From the NCBI RefSeq assembly GCF_011927625.1, contig NZ_JAATIZ010000001.1, forward strand, positions 248,001 to 312,000: a DNA stretch of 64,000 nt, given 5' to 3'. A program made the translations under genes and the position numbers. Positions 7,561 through 16,923 of this stretch are shown here, one piece after another (within the stretch, counting starts at the first letter, position 1; each line of letters begins with the position of its first letter). The stretch comes from Paenalcaligenes hominis. Its GTDB lineage: Bacteria > Pseudomonadota > Gammaproteobacteria > Burkholderiales > Burkholderiaceae_B. The notes beneath the pieces were generated by a model. That model saw only the letters and a program-made list of their open reading frames with translations. It searched no databases and was not told the DNA's origin.

Positions 7561-9296
7561 TGTGGCCTCGTTTTTTATCATTGTGGCGTCAAAGCGCACC
7601 CCCGTTGCTGATTAACCCAAGCCACGACCTAAGCCCTCGCGTTGCGGCGCCAGTATTAAGCCATCTAGAGCAAATACAGCAATTACAACCTAAGATCGAA
7701 AGATTACTCATCCAAGAGTTTGAGCTAGGCGAGCTAGTCAGTCGGTTGTGTCCTGTGCTGTTAGCCGATCAATCGGTGACGGTGTTTGCTATTGAAGAAC
7801 ATCAGGTAGGCGATGCGATAGACGCTTTGCACGCCCTGATCCAAAAAAAAGGCTACCAACTGGCTAAGGTGCCTTGTTATGTTGTTGGGGTGACGTTACT
7901 TTTAGAGCTCGTCCGAACAGCTCCGTCATCTCCCATGGCTAATCAAGCCGCAGGGTCGGGCGCGTTGTGGGCTCAAGCCGACTTATTTAATGCTTTTTTA
8001 GAAATAGTGCGTTGGGGGGTACTGCATCACGCCACAGACATTCATATCAATATTTTAACGGCCAGCCCCTATTCCGAGGTGCGTTTTTCTATTGCAGGGC
8101 GCTATAGTCACCCACCTAAATTTCAGGGCATAAGCACCCGTTTTTTACTTGATATGATGGCAGTGGTTTGGATGAGTATTCGTGGCGGCAACGGCGCAGT
8201 CTTTGATCCTCATAAAGAACAACAAGGAAGCCTGCACTGCGAAATAGAAGGCAAAAGCGTAATGCTGCGCTGGGGCTCGTTAGCGGCAGAGCTCGGTCCC
8301 AGTATTTGCTTGCGCATTTTGCAACGCCAGCTTGGCACAGTATTACCAGATTTAGCATCGCTAGGGTATTTGCCTGCACAGCAATTGCAACTGGAAAACA
8401 GTTTACTAGGCGACGGAGGGGCTGTGGTGTTTTCTGGTGCGGTGGGGTCGGGAAAGTCCACCACCTTGGCCGCACTCATTGCTCAGTTGCCAGCTTGGCG
8501 TAAATTAGTCAGTTTAGAAGACCCCGTTGAATACTTAATTTCCAATGCCGTTCAGGTCGCTCTAAGCCGAGACCTCTTCGAGGAGTCGCATCAGGTTTTT
8601 GGGGCCAAGTTACGCGCCTTGAAACGTGCCGCCATGACAGATGTGTTGCTAGGGGAAATACGCGATGTGGAAACAGGGCGTGCCTTTACTGACTTAAGCT
8701 CATCTGGCGTGCGTTTGTATACCACTGTGCATGCCGCCAGCGCAGCATTGGTTCCCGCCCGTCTGCATTCTGATTTTATTGGAGTATCAATGGATTTGCT
8801 AACGGCACCCAGCGTCATAAAGCTACTTGTGCATCAGTGTTTATTGCCCCGTTTATGTTCTTACTGCGCTATTCCGCTCATTACCTTAACGGATTATCCG
8901 CCTCAGGCTATACGCCGTCACCATCCTTTTTCGCAATGGATTCGCCAACTAAAGCGCTTAATGAAAAACATGGATCTTAGCCAAGTACGGGTGCGTTGCC
9001 TCTCAGGGTGTGAGCACTGTTTTAATACTGAGTTACCTGAACTAAAAGGCTGGCAGGGACGTGTAGTCAGTGCAGAGATTCTCGACCCCGCTTTATATCC
9101 TGATTATCTAGTTGCTCTATTGGCTCGCCAGCCCGTTTTACCCGTCTTACTGCAGGCCGGATGGAAACCGTTACGTTTTAATGCCTTAGAGCAAGTAAGC
9201 CTAGGCCGAATAGATCCTTTTGACTTAGAGCGTTATTTTGATGTGCTTGATAGTCCTGCTTGGCAGGGCAGGTGGCCGAAGGGGCGGCCATGCTAA
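7560..9296 (+). CDS. pilQ: Type IVb pilus assembly ATPase PilQ (GspE/PulE family)
   Basis: This is a 578-residue secretion ATPase that powers pilin polymerisation at the inner-membrane cytoplasmic face. Visible motifs are Walker A GAVGSGKST (about residue 292), the Asp box SLEDPVEYL (about 317), Walker B LLGEIRDVETG (about 362) and the His box TTVHAASA (about 395). Two C-x2-C pairs (CSYC near 434, CEHC near 484) match the zinc-binding insert of GspE-like ATPases, although they are further apart than usual. R64 PilQ is the ATPase and not the secretin PilQ of type IVa systems. No retraction ATPase lies nearby. Confidence 0.9.
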   Translation: MWPRFLSLWRQSAPPLLINPSHDLSPRVAAPVLSHLEQIQQLQPKIERLLIQEFELGELVSRLCPVLLADQSVTVFAIEEHQVGDAIDALHALIQKKGYQLAKVPCYVVGVTLLLELVRTAPSSPMANQAAGSGALWAQADLFNAFLEIVRWGVLHHATDIHINILTASPYSEVRFSIAGRYSHPPKFQGISTRFLLDMMAVVWMSIRGGNGAVFDPHKEQQGSLHCEIEGKSVMLRWGSLAAELGPSICLRILQRQLGTVLPDLASLGYLPAQQLQLENSLLGDGGAVVFSGAVGSGKSTTLAALIAQLPAWRKLVSLEDPVEYLISNAVQVALSRDLFEESHQVFGAKLRALKRAAMTDVLLGEIRDVETGRAFTDLSSSGVRLYTTVHAASAALVPARLHSDFIGVSMDLLTAPSVIKLLVHQCLLPRLCSYCAIPLITLTDYPPQAIRRHHPFSQWIRQLKRLMKNMDLSQVRVRCLSGCEHCFNTELPELKGWQGRVVSAEILDPALYPDYLVALLARQPVLPVLLQAGWKPLRFNALEQVSLGRIDPFDLERYFDVLDSPAWQGRWPKGRPC

Positions 9297-10393
9297 AGCA
9301 ATACTGGATGTGGTGGCAACGTTATTGGGACGTCAGTCGTTTTAAGCGGCAACGTGTTGATTATTTTAATTACCTGTCTCAGCTTTTACAGGGGACCAAT
9401 GGGCAGTTGACCTTGCGTGCAGTTTTTGCCCTAGAGAGTCAGCGCTACGGCTTGAGCACCTATAGAGGGCGGCTAGCTACCTATTGGGGGCAGCAGTACG
9501 AGCAAAATGGGGGCGATTTAGTCCAAACTTGGGGCTCTCTGTTGTCTTCGGTAGACCAACTCGTTATTCAACTAGGACAGTTACGGGGCGACAATGCCTT
9601 AGCCGTTGCGCTTCAGTTACTGGCACAGCAACACCAAGAGCTCAAAGCGTTGCGCTCTCAACTCAGCCACATTTTGTGGCCAGTAGCTCTAGCCATGCTA
9701 TTGCTGGGGTCAGTATTTAGCCTAATCCCTTTGTTTACCGTGCCAGAGCTAAAGTCTACGTTTGCTGTCTTGCCTGCGGCCTTGTATGGGGCTAAAACTC
9801 GCGCATTATTTGAAATGGCTGACTTAATGCGCTCGTATGGGCTCATCATGGCGGTATGTTTCAGTCTGGGTTTTACTGCAGTGCTCCTCTCGCTGCCTTG
9901 GTTAGTCGGCCCCATGCGCGACAAGGTAGATTGCCTTGAGCCCTGGGCAAGCTATAAAAAATTTCAAGTCACTTATTTGTTTGGCTTGCTGTCGTTACTG
10001 CTCAACCAGCAGGTGGCTCAACTACGGCTTGGCCAAGCAATACAGCAAATTGCTCAAGGCTCAGACAGATGGCTGGCTTGGCAAGCGCAAAAAATTCAAA
10101 CCCGTATGCTGCAAGGCGAGGTCGGGGCTCGGGGGTTTGCGACGGGGTTATTACCGCGTGCTTGGCAATGGTTTTTCGAGGACATAGAACAAAGCCAAAG
10201 TCTCCTGCCTGCCATCAGCCTAATGCATCAACGTCTGCTTGATCACTTCAAAAAAGAATTACTGATTAAAGCCCATGTATGGCGGTGGTTGCTTTTACTG
10301 ACTTGTGTGGGCGTTATGTTGGCTATCGGCGCATGGCATTACGTAGTGATTGATGAAATGCGCCGTGCATTGCTCATGTTTTATTCCCATTAA
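9290..10393 (+). CDS. pilR: Type IVb pilus inner-membrane platform protein PilR (GspF-like)
   Basis: The 367-residue polytopic protein has hydrophobic stretches at about residues 125-145, 180-205 and 330-350. They separate two soluble four-helix GspF-type domains (first: FNYLSQLLQGTNGQLTLRAV). It is the polytopic platform that the ATPase acts on. The ATG at 9290 is preceded by GAAGGGG and overlaps the pilQ stop by 7 bases; a TTG at 9260 is less likely. Low sequence conservation is normal in this family. Confidence 0.82.
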   Translation: MLKQYWMWWQRYWDVSRFKRQRVDYFNYLSQLLQGTNGQLTLRAVFALESQRYGLSTYRGRLATYWGQQYEQNGGDLVQTWGSLLSSVDQLVIQLGQLRGDNALAVALQLLAQQHQELKALRSQLSHILWPVALAMLLLGSVFSLIPLFTVPELKSTFAVLPAALYGAKTRALFEMADLMRSYGLIMAVCFSLGFTAVLLSLPWLVGPMRDKVDCLEPWASYKKFQVTYLFGLLSLLLNQQVAQLRLGQAIQQIAQGSDRWLAWQAQKIQTRMLQGEVGARGFATGLLPRAWQWFFEDIEQSQSLLPAISLMHQRLLDHFKKELLIKAHVWRWLLLLTCVGVMLAIGAWHYVVIDEMRRALLMFYSH

Positions 10394-10408
10394 GCCGGAG
10401 ACATACCC

Positions 10409-10984
10409 ATGAAAACTTTTCCATTCGCTTTTCCTGTTTTTGTCCACTCTCCAATTAAAAATCAACGCCAAGCTGGCCTGTCGTTAATTGAAATATCCGT
10501 GGTTTCTGCCATTATTTTATTGATAGCTATTGTCAGCATTCCTGCGATTAATAGTTTTATTATAGAAAGCCGTGTGCCAAAGGTAGGCGAAGGGATTGCG
10601 CGTTTTGTGGTGAATCACAATGTAAATACCCCTTTGTACGAAGCCCAACCTTACGAGGGGGTAGATAATGCCTTGTTTGCGCAGCAGCTAGAAAGTGCTG
10701 GGGTATTTAATATCATAGGCAGTGGTGCAGGGGTACAAATACTGCATGGCTTAGGTAAAGAGGGCACGGTAGAGATCACAGGTGGGCAAGAGTTAAAAAT
10801 CACTCTAGACAAGGTAAGCCATGCGGCATGCCCTGGCTTATCGTCAGTCTTGCAGCGTATTGCAAACACAATTAGCGTAGGATCAGAGGTCGTCAAATCA
10901 GAGAGCAAGGTGTATAACGCGGCTCATGCCCAAAAACAGTGCGAACGCGGTGATTCAAACACTTTTGAGTTTGTCATTAGTTAG
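10409..10984 (+). CDS. pilS: Type IVb major prepilin PilS
   Basis: This is a 191-residue prepilin with a 23-residue leader, long as in type IVb pilins, ending in RQAG. It is followed by a mature N-terminus LSLIEISVV with Glu at +5 and a long hydrophobic alpha-1 helix. The first mature residue is Leu rather than N-methyl-Phe, as expected for type IVb. Two cysteines (HAACPG and KQCERG) near the C-terminus could form the D-region disulfide. A good GGAG lies upstream. Processing needs a prepilin peptidase, and none is present in this window. Confidence 0.88.
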   Translation: MKTFPFAFPVFVHSPIKNQRQAGLSLIEISVVSAIILLIAIVSIPAINSFIIESRVPKVGEGIARFVVNHNVNTPLYEAQPYEGVDNALFAQQLESAGVFNIIGSGAGVQILHGLGKEGTVEITGGQELKITLDKVSHAACPGLSSVLQRIANTISVGSEVVKSESKVYNAAHAQKQCERGDSNTFEFVIS

Positions 10985-10991
10985 GTGACTT

Positions 10992-12086
10992 ATGCCTAAG
11001 CAACAGGGGTCGTTATTAATCGAGTTGAGCCTCGTACTGGCTGTACTGCTTGTGCTGGGCACCGGGTTAAGCACCTGGCTAAAACACACCGCAGAGCAGC
11101 AGAAAGCGGAAAATTTGGCTTATTTGATGTTGACGGTGCAGCAGGGGGTGCAACGCTATATCGATACCTATGCCACCCAACTTTTGCACGCCTCTAGCTC
11201 AGAGACACAGCTGCCTGGCGGCCAAGCTTGGCGCCCAACCATAGCTGATTTAATCCAGGCGCAATTTTTAGCGCCAGAGGTTCAGGGCGGTGACCACATT
11301 ACTATTTATATTGAACCCGCAGGATGTGGTCCCGATACGTGTCATATCGAAGCGTTAATCGTTTACGACGCCCCGTTGCTATTGGACAAAGGGGGGGTAG
11401 ATTTAGCAGCAACAGCGCAGTGGTTAACTAAAACCCAAGGAAAAGGCTACGTGGTCTACGAGCATAGCCCCCAATGGCTAACAGGGGCAGCGCGTCGTCT
11501 AGCTAACCCTTCTTTTCACATGACTCACGCATTAGCGGTAGGCAGTGTAGCGCTAGTAGCCACTACAGATAATGCAGAGTCAGCCTATCTACGGCTTAAA
11601 GAGCGTCGTAATCCTGACTTTCAAGCAGACGTAGACATAGCGGGGGCATTACGGGTAGAGCAAGATATTCACACGCAAGGGTTTTTGTTTTTAGCGCCAT
11701 TGGCTCAGCCTCAGGCACCCTGCACAGAGGAAGGGGCATTGAGTCGCGAACAAAGTCGTTTGTTTATCTGTGAGGCGGGTCAATGGGTGCAGGTCGCCAA
11801 AAATGTGTTAACCGACCCATTAACAATTAAAGCGTTTTTCGAGGTGGTATTAGAGATGACCCACCCCCCTTTGCCTTTATATCAAGGGGGCTATTATGGT
11901 TTGTCTGTCGGAGCCCGTAGAGCCCCCGTTTGTTGGTTAGCCAACCCACTCGTAGGAACCTGTGCCTGTCCGCCGACCTCGACGGGCGCGATGTTAATTG
12001 GAACCAAGCCGTTGCCAAGCTATCACTCAACCAGTTTTTTAGCTGAGGCACGGACTATTTCAATTTATGGCTGTGCCAAAAGCTAA
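10992..12086 (+). CDS. pilV: Type IVb minor pilin / tip adhesin PilV-like
   Basis: The 364-residue protein has a 6-residue leader (MPKQQG) followed by SLLIELSLV, with Glu at +5 and a hydrophobic helix, so it is a pilin-like protein. The length, the N-terminal constant-region character and the cysteine-rich C-terminal end (CWLANPLVGTCACPP) match PilV tip adhesins of R64-like pili. In R64 the PilV C-terminus is switched by a shufflon. Here I see no repeated inverted segments and no Rci-type recombinase downstream, so the tip is fixed. It is the last gene of the cluster and is followed by the alaS promoter region. Confidence 0.78.
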   Translation: MPKQQGSLLIELSLVLAVLLVLGTGLSTWLKHTAEQQKAENLAYLMLTVQQGVQRYIDTYATQLLHASSSETQLPGGQAWRPTIADLIQAQFLAPEVQGGDHITIYIEPAGCGPDTCHIEALIVYDAPLLLDKGGVDLAATAQWLTKTQGKGYVVYEHSPQWLTGAARRLANPSFHMTHALAVGSVALVATTDNAESAYLRLKERRNPDFQADVDIAGALRVEQDIHTQGFLFLAPLAQPQAPCTEEGALSREQSRLFICEAGQWVQVAKNVLTDPLTIKAFFEVVLEMTHPPLPLYQGGYYGLSVGARRAPVCWLANPLVGTCACPPTSTGAMLIGTKPLPSYHSTSFLAEARTISIYGCAKS

Positions 12087-12143
12087 GTCGTTGGAATGCG
12101 ACGTAGCGTAATTGTGCTGTTAGGTGTTTTACTAATCTATTAC

Positions 12144-12149
12144 TATAAT
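12144..12149 (+). promoter_or_regulatory. Consensus -10 element upstream of alaS
   Basis: A perfect TATAAT lies 33 bases before the alaS start, in the gap after pilV. The best -35 is poor (TTAGGT, 18-bp spacer). Position and sequence make it a plausible sigma-70 promoter. Confidence 0.5.
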
Positions 12150-12182
12150 GGATTGTTACCTATTTTTGTCGTGCTGCTTTCA

Positions 12183-14801
12183 ATGAAAACATCCGAAATT
12201 CGTCAAAAGTTTTTATCTTTTTTCCAAGAACGTGGTCACGAAATCGTGCCATCGTCTTCTTTAATTCCAGCTAATGACCCAACTTTGCTGTTTACTAACG
12301 CAGGTATGGTGCAGTTTAAAGATGTGTTTACGGGCAAGGAAACCCGTCCGTATACCAGCGCGACCTCTTCGCAACGTTGTGTACGTGCTGGTGGTAAACA
12401 CAATGACCTCGAAAACGTAGGGTATACCGCCCGTCACCACACTTTCTTTGAAATGCTAGGCAATTTTAGCTTTGGGGATTACTTCAAAGAGGATGCGATC
12501 CGGTACGCCTGGGAACTGCTGACCAAAACTTACGGCTTGCCTGCGGAAAAGCTCTGGGTCACTGTTTATCACGAGGATGATGAGGCCTATGCCATTTGGA
12601 ATGAACAGATTGGTGTGCCAGCCGAGCGCATTATCCGTATAGGTGACAAAGGCGGGCGCTATGTCTCTGACAACTTCTGGCAAATGGCAGATACTGGGCC
12701 GTGTGGGCCTTGTTCTGAAATCTTCTATGATCACGGCCCAGACGTATGGGGCGGCCCTCCCGGCTCTCCGGACGAAGACGGCGATCGCTATATTGAAGTC
12801 TGGAACTTGGTCTTTATGCAGTTTGACCGCGATGCTGAAGGAAATTTAAACCCGTTACCCAAGCCCTGCGTAGATACCGGTATGGGCTTAGAACGTATTT
12901 CTGCGGTATTGCAACATGTTCACTCCAATTACGAGATTGATTTATTTCAACACTTAATTCAGGCAGCAGCGCGCGAAACGCACACCCAAGACCTCAGTAA
13001 TAACTCGCTGAAAGTCATTGCCGATCACATTCGCGCCTGTGCGTTCATGATCGTGGACGGTGTGATCCCTAGTAACGAGGGGCGCGGCTACGTTTTGCGC
13101 CGTATTGTGCGTCGTGCTTTACGTCATGGCCATAAACTCGGTCAAAATCAAGCTTTTTTTTACCGCTTGGTCGCTGATTTAGCGACGCATATGGGTGAAG
13201 CCTACCCAGAGCTCATCCAGCAGCAAAGCCGTATCGAGCAAATTCTCAAACAAGAGGAAGAGCGCTTTAGTGAAACCCTAGAGCACGGCATGAAGATTCT
13301 TGAATCTGCGTTGGCAAACTTACCCAAAGACGGCGTACTTGACGGTCAAACGTTATTTACGTTGTATGACACCTATGGGTTCCCTGTTGATTTAACTGCC
13401 GATATTTGCCGTGAGCGCGAGGTCGAAGTCGATCTAGCCGGTTTCGATCAAGCCATGCAGCGTCAACGCGAAATGGCTCGGGCTTCAGGTAAATTTAAAA
13501 CAGCCGTTGCCGATCTGAAATACGACGGGGTAGAAACACAATTCGAGGGCTACGAGCAGCTAACCACAGCCGCTACGGTGACGGCCTTGTACGTAGATGG
13601 CAGTGCTGTAGAGCAAATCAACGAAGGCCAGGAAGCCATCGTTGTGTTAGATAGCACACCGTTTTATGCTGAGTCCGGGGGGCAGGTAGGCGATACGGGT
13701 GTGCTCCAAGGCGCAACGGCTGCGTTTACGGTTCAAGATACACAAAAACTGCTGGCTCAGGTCTTTGGTCATCATGGTGTCGTCACTCAAGGCAATCTTA
13801 AGGTCGGCGATTCAGTCCAAGCTCAAGTCGATGCCGATCATCGCCAGCATACCATTCGCAATCATTCAGCTACGCATTTAATGCACAAAGCATTGAAAAT
13901 AGTATTAGGGGATCATGTCCAACAACGTGGTTCCTTAGTCGACGCTGATAAAACTCGCTTTGACTTTGCTCACGACTCTGCGCTCAGCATCGAGCAAATT
14001 GCTCAGGTCGAGGCCATTGTTAACCAAGAGATCCTCGCTAATCAGCCGGTGGCAGCTCAACTCATGAGCTTCGATGATGCCGTCAGTGGTGGGGCGATGG
14101 CGCTCTTCGGGGAAAAATACGGCGATGAGGTACGTGTTTTAGACATTGGTTTTTCACGCGAACTATGTGGGGGTACCCACGTAGCGCGCACCGGTGATAT
14201 CGGTTTGTTTAAAATCGTCTCCGAAGGTGGGGTTGCGGCGGGGGTACGTCGTATCGAAGCCATCACAGGTGAAAATGCATTGGCTTGGGTGCAAAAACGC
14301 GAAGCCACCTTACAAGGCGCAGCCGCCAGTCTACGCACTCAGCCAGAAAAACTAGCCGAGCGTTTAATGCAATTGCAAACGCAATTGCGCGAATTAGAGC
14401 GCGAGCGCGATCAACTTAAAGATAAATTAGCTGCCTCAGCAGGCCAAGATTTAGTAAGTCAGGCTATCGAGTTAGCAGGTGGGGTCAAGCTTTTAGTGGC
14501 CGATCTGCCTGCAGCCGATCCTAAATCATTACGTACCACCGTAGATCAGCTTAAAGACAAGCTCAAGTCAGCCGTGGTGCTGTTAGCCACAGCTAAAGAC
14601 GATAAAATCAGTTTGGTTGCTGGCGTAACCGCAGATATCAATGCCAAGGTCAAAGCAGGCGAGTTAATTGGTATGGTTGCGGCCCAAGTAGGGGGTAAAG
14701 GGGGCGGTCGTCCTGATATGGCCATGGGCGGAGGCAGCGACTCAGCCGCTTTGCCTGCTGCACTCGGTTCGGTCCAAGCGTGGGTCGAGTCTCAGCTTTA
14801 A
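12183..14801 (+). CDS. alaS: Alanyl-tRNA synthetase
   Basis: The 872-residue enzyme has the expected full length. The class II catalytic core is at the N-terminus ([29 protein letters not shown]). The editing domain shows the HSATHLMH (HxxxH) and CGGTHV zinc/editing motifs, and a C-Ala domain ends with the glycine-rich [15 protein letters not shown] segment. It charges tRNA-Ala and hydrolyses mis-charged Ser/Gly. The ATG at 12183 is chosen because the family starts with [10 protein letters not shown]; the longer frame from 12096 adds an unrelated hydrophobic stretch that overlaps the promoter. Confidence 0.98.
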   Translation: MKTSEIRQKFLSFFQERGHEIVPSSSLIPANDPTLLFTNAGMVQFKDVFTGKETRPYTSATSSQRCVRAGGKHNDLENVGYTARHHTFFEMLGNFSFGDYFKEDAIRYAWELLTKTYGLPAEKLWVTVYHEDDEAYAIWNEQIGVPAERIIRIGDKGGRYVSDNFWQMADTGPCGPCSEIFYDHGPDVWGGPPGSPDEDGDRYIEVWNLVFMQFDRDAEGNLNPLPKPCVDTGMGLERISAVLQHVHSNYEIDLFQHLIQAAARETHTQDLSNNSLKVIADHIRACAFMIVDGVIPSNEGRGYVLRRIVRRALRHGHKLGQNQAFFYRLVADLATHMGEAYPELIQQQSRIEQILKQEEERFSETLEHGMKILESALANLPKDGVLDGQTLFTLYDTYGFPVDLTADICREREVEVDLAGFDQAMQRQREMARASGKFKTAVADLKYDGVETQFEGYEQLTTAATVTALYVDGSAVEQINEGQEAIVVLDSTPFYAESGGQVGDTGVLQGATAAFTVQDTQKLLAQVFGHHGVVTQGNLKVGDSVQAQVDADHRQHTIRNHSATHLMHKALKIVLGDHVQQRGSLVDADKTRFDFAHDSALSIEQIAQVEAIVNQEILANQPVAAQLMSFDDAVSGGAMALFGEKYGDEVRVLDIGFSRELCGGTHVARTGDIGLFKIVSEGGVAAGVRRIEAITGENALAWVQKREATLQGAAASLRTQPEKLAERLMQLQTQLRELERERDQLKDKLAASAGQDLVSQAIELAGGVKLLVADLPAADPKSLRTTVDQLKDKLKSAVVLLATAKDDKISLVAGVTADINAKVKAGELIGMVAAQVGGKGGGRPDMAMGGGSDSAALPAALGSVQAWVESQL

Positions 14802-14819
14802 TTAACTACTGGGTTTTAT

Positions 14820-15059
14820 ATGTCAGATGCCATTTCATTTGAGCTAGAGGTCGACACCAGTGGGCTATTGTGTCCGCTGCCTATCTTACGTGCTAAAAAA
14901 GCACTGGCTCAGGTTCAAAGTGGGCAGGTGGTGAAAGTGATCACCACCGATCCACGTGCCAAAGAAGACTTTCAAGCATTCACTGATCAAACAGGCAACA
15001 CGTTGCTTGGTCAGTTTGATGAGGGCGACGGCGTCATTCATTACATTCGTCGTCGCTAA
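14820..15059 (+). CDS. TusA/SirA-family sulfurtransferase
   Basis: This 79-residue protein of the TusA superfamily has the hallmark CPLP motif at Cys18 within GLLCPLPILRAKKAL, the cysteine that carries persulfide sulfur. The fold is completed by VVKVITTDPRAKEDF. Such proteins shuttle sulfur for tRNA thiolation, molybdenum cofactor synthesis or sulfur oxidation. It follows alaS by 18 bases and is probably read from the same transcript. Because the window also encodes a thiosulfate dehydrogenase, a link to sulfur oxidation is possible, but the genes are 30 kb apart. Confidence 0.88.
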   Translation: MSDAISFELEVDTSGLLCPLPILRAKKALAQVQSGQVVKVITTDPRAKEDFQAFTDQTGNTLLGQFDEGDGVIHYIRRR

Positions 15060-15188
15060 TAAAGGTAGATTCTAAGTTGTTGTGTATTTGTCGCGTAAAC
15101 CGTGTAAAATAGGCAAGCAATTTCCGCTAAGGCTGTCTTAGTGGTAGAATCTTTGGTTTTACACTTTTTTAACAGGAAGGGATTATCA

Positions 15189-15443
15189 ATGGTGGTAATT
15201 CGCCTAGCCCGTGGTGGCTCCAAGAAACGTCCGTTTTACACTGTAGTAGCCGCCAACTCTAGCGATCGTCGCGATGGTCGCTTCATTGAGCGTTTAGGTT
15301 TCTACAACCCAGTTGGTGGTGAAGGTCAAGAAAACCTACGTCTACAATTGGATCGTGTTCAGTACTGGGTAGACAACGGTGCTCAGCTATCTCCAGCTGT
15401 AGCTCGTCTAGTAAAAGAATACTCCAAAGCTCAAGCTGCTTAA
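15189..15443 (+). CDS. rpsP: 30S ribosomal protein S16
   Basis: The 84-residue protein matches S16 throughout ([30 protein letters not shown]). It is a 30S subunit body protein needed for assembly. ATG 15189 follows AAGGGA and gives the universal MVxIRLxR start; an upstream TTG at 15141 would add an unrelated extension. A short inverted repeat (CTAAG/CTTAG near 15127-15142) sits in the leader. First gene of rpsP-rimM-trmD. Confidence 0.98.
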   Translation: MVVIRLARGGSKKRPFYTVVAANSSDRRDGRFIERLGFYNPVGGEGQENLRLQLDRVQYWVDNGAQLSPAVARLVKEYSKAQAA

Positions 15444-15464
15444 TTGCCTAGGTAGTGCTTCGTT

Positions 15465-16091
15465 ATGCCTTTAAAACAGATGTCATTGGATTTGCCTACT
15501 GATTTGGTTGAAGTAGGACGTGTGGTATCTGCTTATGGGGTTCGTGGCTGGATCAAGGTTCAACCTTATTCAGCTGATGCCGAAGCATTGCTTAGTGTTA
15601 GAAAGTGGTGGCTCCGAGCGCCCGTACCTCCCAACAAGGCGGGCGACTTGGCAACTGCTCCGGCGCAGTTATTAACGGTGGTTAAATCCCGTCCTCATAG
15701 TGCAACAGTTGTTGCTCAGTTTCAGGGCTTTGATGACCGTGACCTAGCCGAAAAGCTCAAAGCGCATACCGTCTGGATATCGCGTGCTGAGTTTCCCTCA
15801 GTGGATGAAGACGAACATTACTGGGTCGACTTGATTGGCTGCCTATTGTATGGCGACCACAATGGCCAGTCCGTGTTGGTAGGACAAGTTGCTAATGTCT
15901 TTGATAACGGAGCTCACGCCGTTCTCGAGGTACATCTCGGCTTCCTAAACGATCAGGCCCAGTTCATATCGCAGCTTGATGCTAAACAACGTCCTGTTGT
16001 GGAACTCGTGCCTTTTGTCGAGGCCTATATCAATGAGGTCGACCAGAGCAAAAAAACGATTCTAAGCTCGTGGCCTTTTATCCCTAATTAA
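15465..16091 (+). CDS. rimM: Ribosome maturation factor RimM
   Basis: The 208-residue protein has an N-terminal RimM beta-barrel ([20 protein letters not shown]) and a C-terminal PRC-barrel ([23 protein letters not shown]). RimM binds S19 and helps mature the 30S head. It lies 21 bases after rpsP and 2 bases before trmD. Shine-Dalgarno complementarity is weak at 15465; the in-frame ATG at 15480 is an alternative start. Confidence 0.96.
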   Translation: MPLKQMSLDLPTDLVEVGRVVSAYGVRGWIKVQPYSADAEALLSVRKWWLRAPVPPNKAGDLATAPAQLLTVVKSRPHSATVVAQFQGFDDRDLAEKLKAHTVWISRAEFPSVDEDEHYWVDLIGCLLYGDHNGQSVLVGQVANVFDNGAHAVLEVHLGFLNDQAQFISQLDAKQRPVVELVPFVEAYINEVDQSKKTILSSWPFIPN

Positions 16092-16093
16092 CG

Positions 16094-16861
16094 ATGCGTT
16101 TCGACGTCGTTAGTCTTTTTCCTGAAATGTTTAGCCCATTAACTGATAATGGCGTGAACGCGCGTGCGCGTAACAAAAACATTTGGGACTTACAGTTTTG
16201 GAATCCGCGTTCTTATACGCAGGATGTACACCGCACCGTAGATGATCGCCCTTATGGGGGTGGCCCGGGCATGGTGATGTTAGCGCAACCCTTAGATGCG
16301 GCCGTCGATGAAGCTATTGCTGCTCGGCAAGCACAGCAATTAACTTCGCCAGTGATTTTAATGAGCCCTACCGGGCAGCGTTTTGATCAACGCGTTGCAC
16401 AGCAGTGGGCTCAAAGCGATGGCGCTATCATCGTTTGTGGCCGTTACGAGGGAATTGACCAGCGATTTATTGATACTCGGGTCACCCACGAGATCTCCCT
16501 AGGTGACTTTGTGTTGTCTGGTGGGGAAATTGCGGCACTTGCTGTGATGGACAGCATTATCCGTCTCTTGCCCGGCGTCCTCAATGATCAGCAATCTGCC
16601 GTCTGTGACTCATTTCATGTGGGACTAGATGGCTTATTAGACAGCCCTCATTACACACGGCCAGAGATCTACAATGGCATGGCTATTCCTGAGGTGCTGA
16701 AATCAGGTAATCATAAAAACATAGAACGTTGGCGTAGAGAGCAATCATTACGGCTCACTTTTATACGTAGACCGGAATTGATTGAGCAAGCACGTGCCCA
16801 AGGGCTTTTAGATAAAAAAGATGAACTGTTTTTAACTGAATTAATGGCAAATCAGCGTTAA
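16094..16861 (+). CDS. trmD: tRNA (guanine-37-N1)-methyltransferase
   Basis: This is a 255-residue SPOUT methyltransferase that makes m1G37 in tRNA. Signature segments are [13 protein letters not shown] at the start, [11 protein letters not shown], and the knotted SAM-binding loops [11 protein letters not shown] and [13 protein letters not shown]. It is followed by a terminator and convergent genes instead of rplS, which usually completes this operon. Confidence 0.98.
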   Translation: MRFDVVSLFPEMFSPLTDNGVNARARNKNIWDLQFWNPRSYTQDVHRTVDDRPYGGGPGMVMLAQPLDAAVDEAIAARQAQQLTSPVILMSPTGQRFDQRVAQQWAQSDGAIIVCGRYEGIDQRFIDTRVTHEISLGDFVLSGGEIAALAVMDSIIRLLPGVLNDQQSAVCDSFHVGLDGLLDSPHYTRPEIYNGMAIPEVLKSGNHKNIERWRREQSLRLTFIRRPELIEQARAQGLLDKKDELFLTELMANQR

Positions 16862-16890
16862 TAAGTAATTAAAATACGCGAGCCATATAT

Positions 16891-16920
16891 AGCCCCAGTC
16901 CTTGATGACTGGGGCTTTTT
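16891..16920 (+). terminator. Intrinsic terminator of rpsP-rimM-trmD
   Basis: AGCCCCAGTC (16891-16900) pairs perfectly with GACTGGGGCT (16907-16916) over a 6-nt loop, followed by five Ts. It is also downstream of the convergent acylase gene, but the opposite strand lacks a good U-run. Confidence 0.9.
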
Positions 16921-16923
16921 AGT

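Noticed and set aside
11821-12182. Possible shufflon segments after pilV
   Set aside because: No repeated 19-bp-type recombination sites and no alternative C-terminal frames are present.
12096-12182. Longer N-terminus for alaS starting at 12096
   Set aside because: It adds 29 hydrophobic residues absent from the family and overlaps the TATAAT promoter element.
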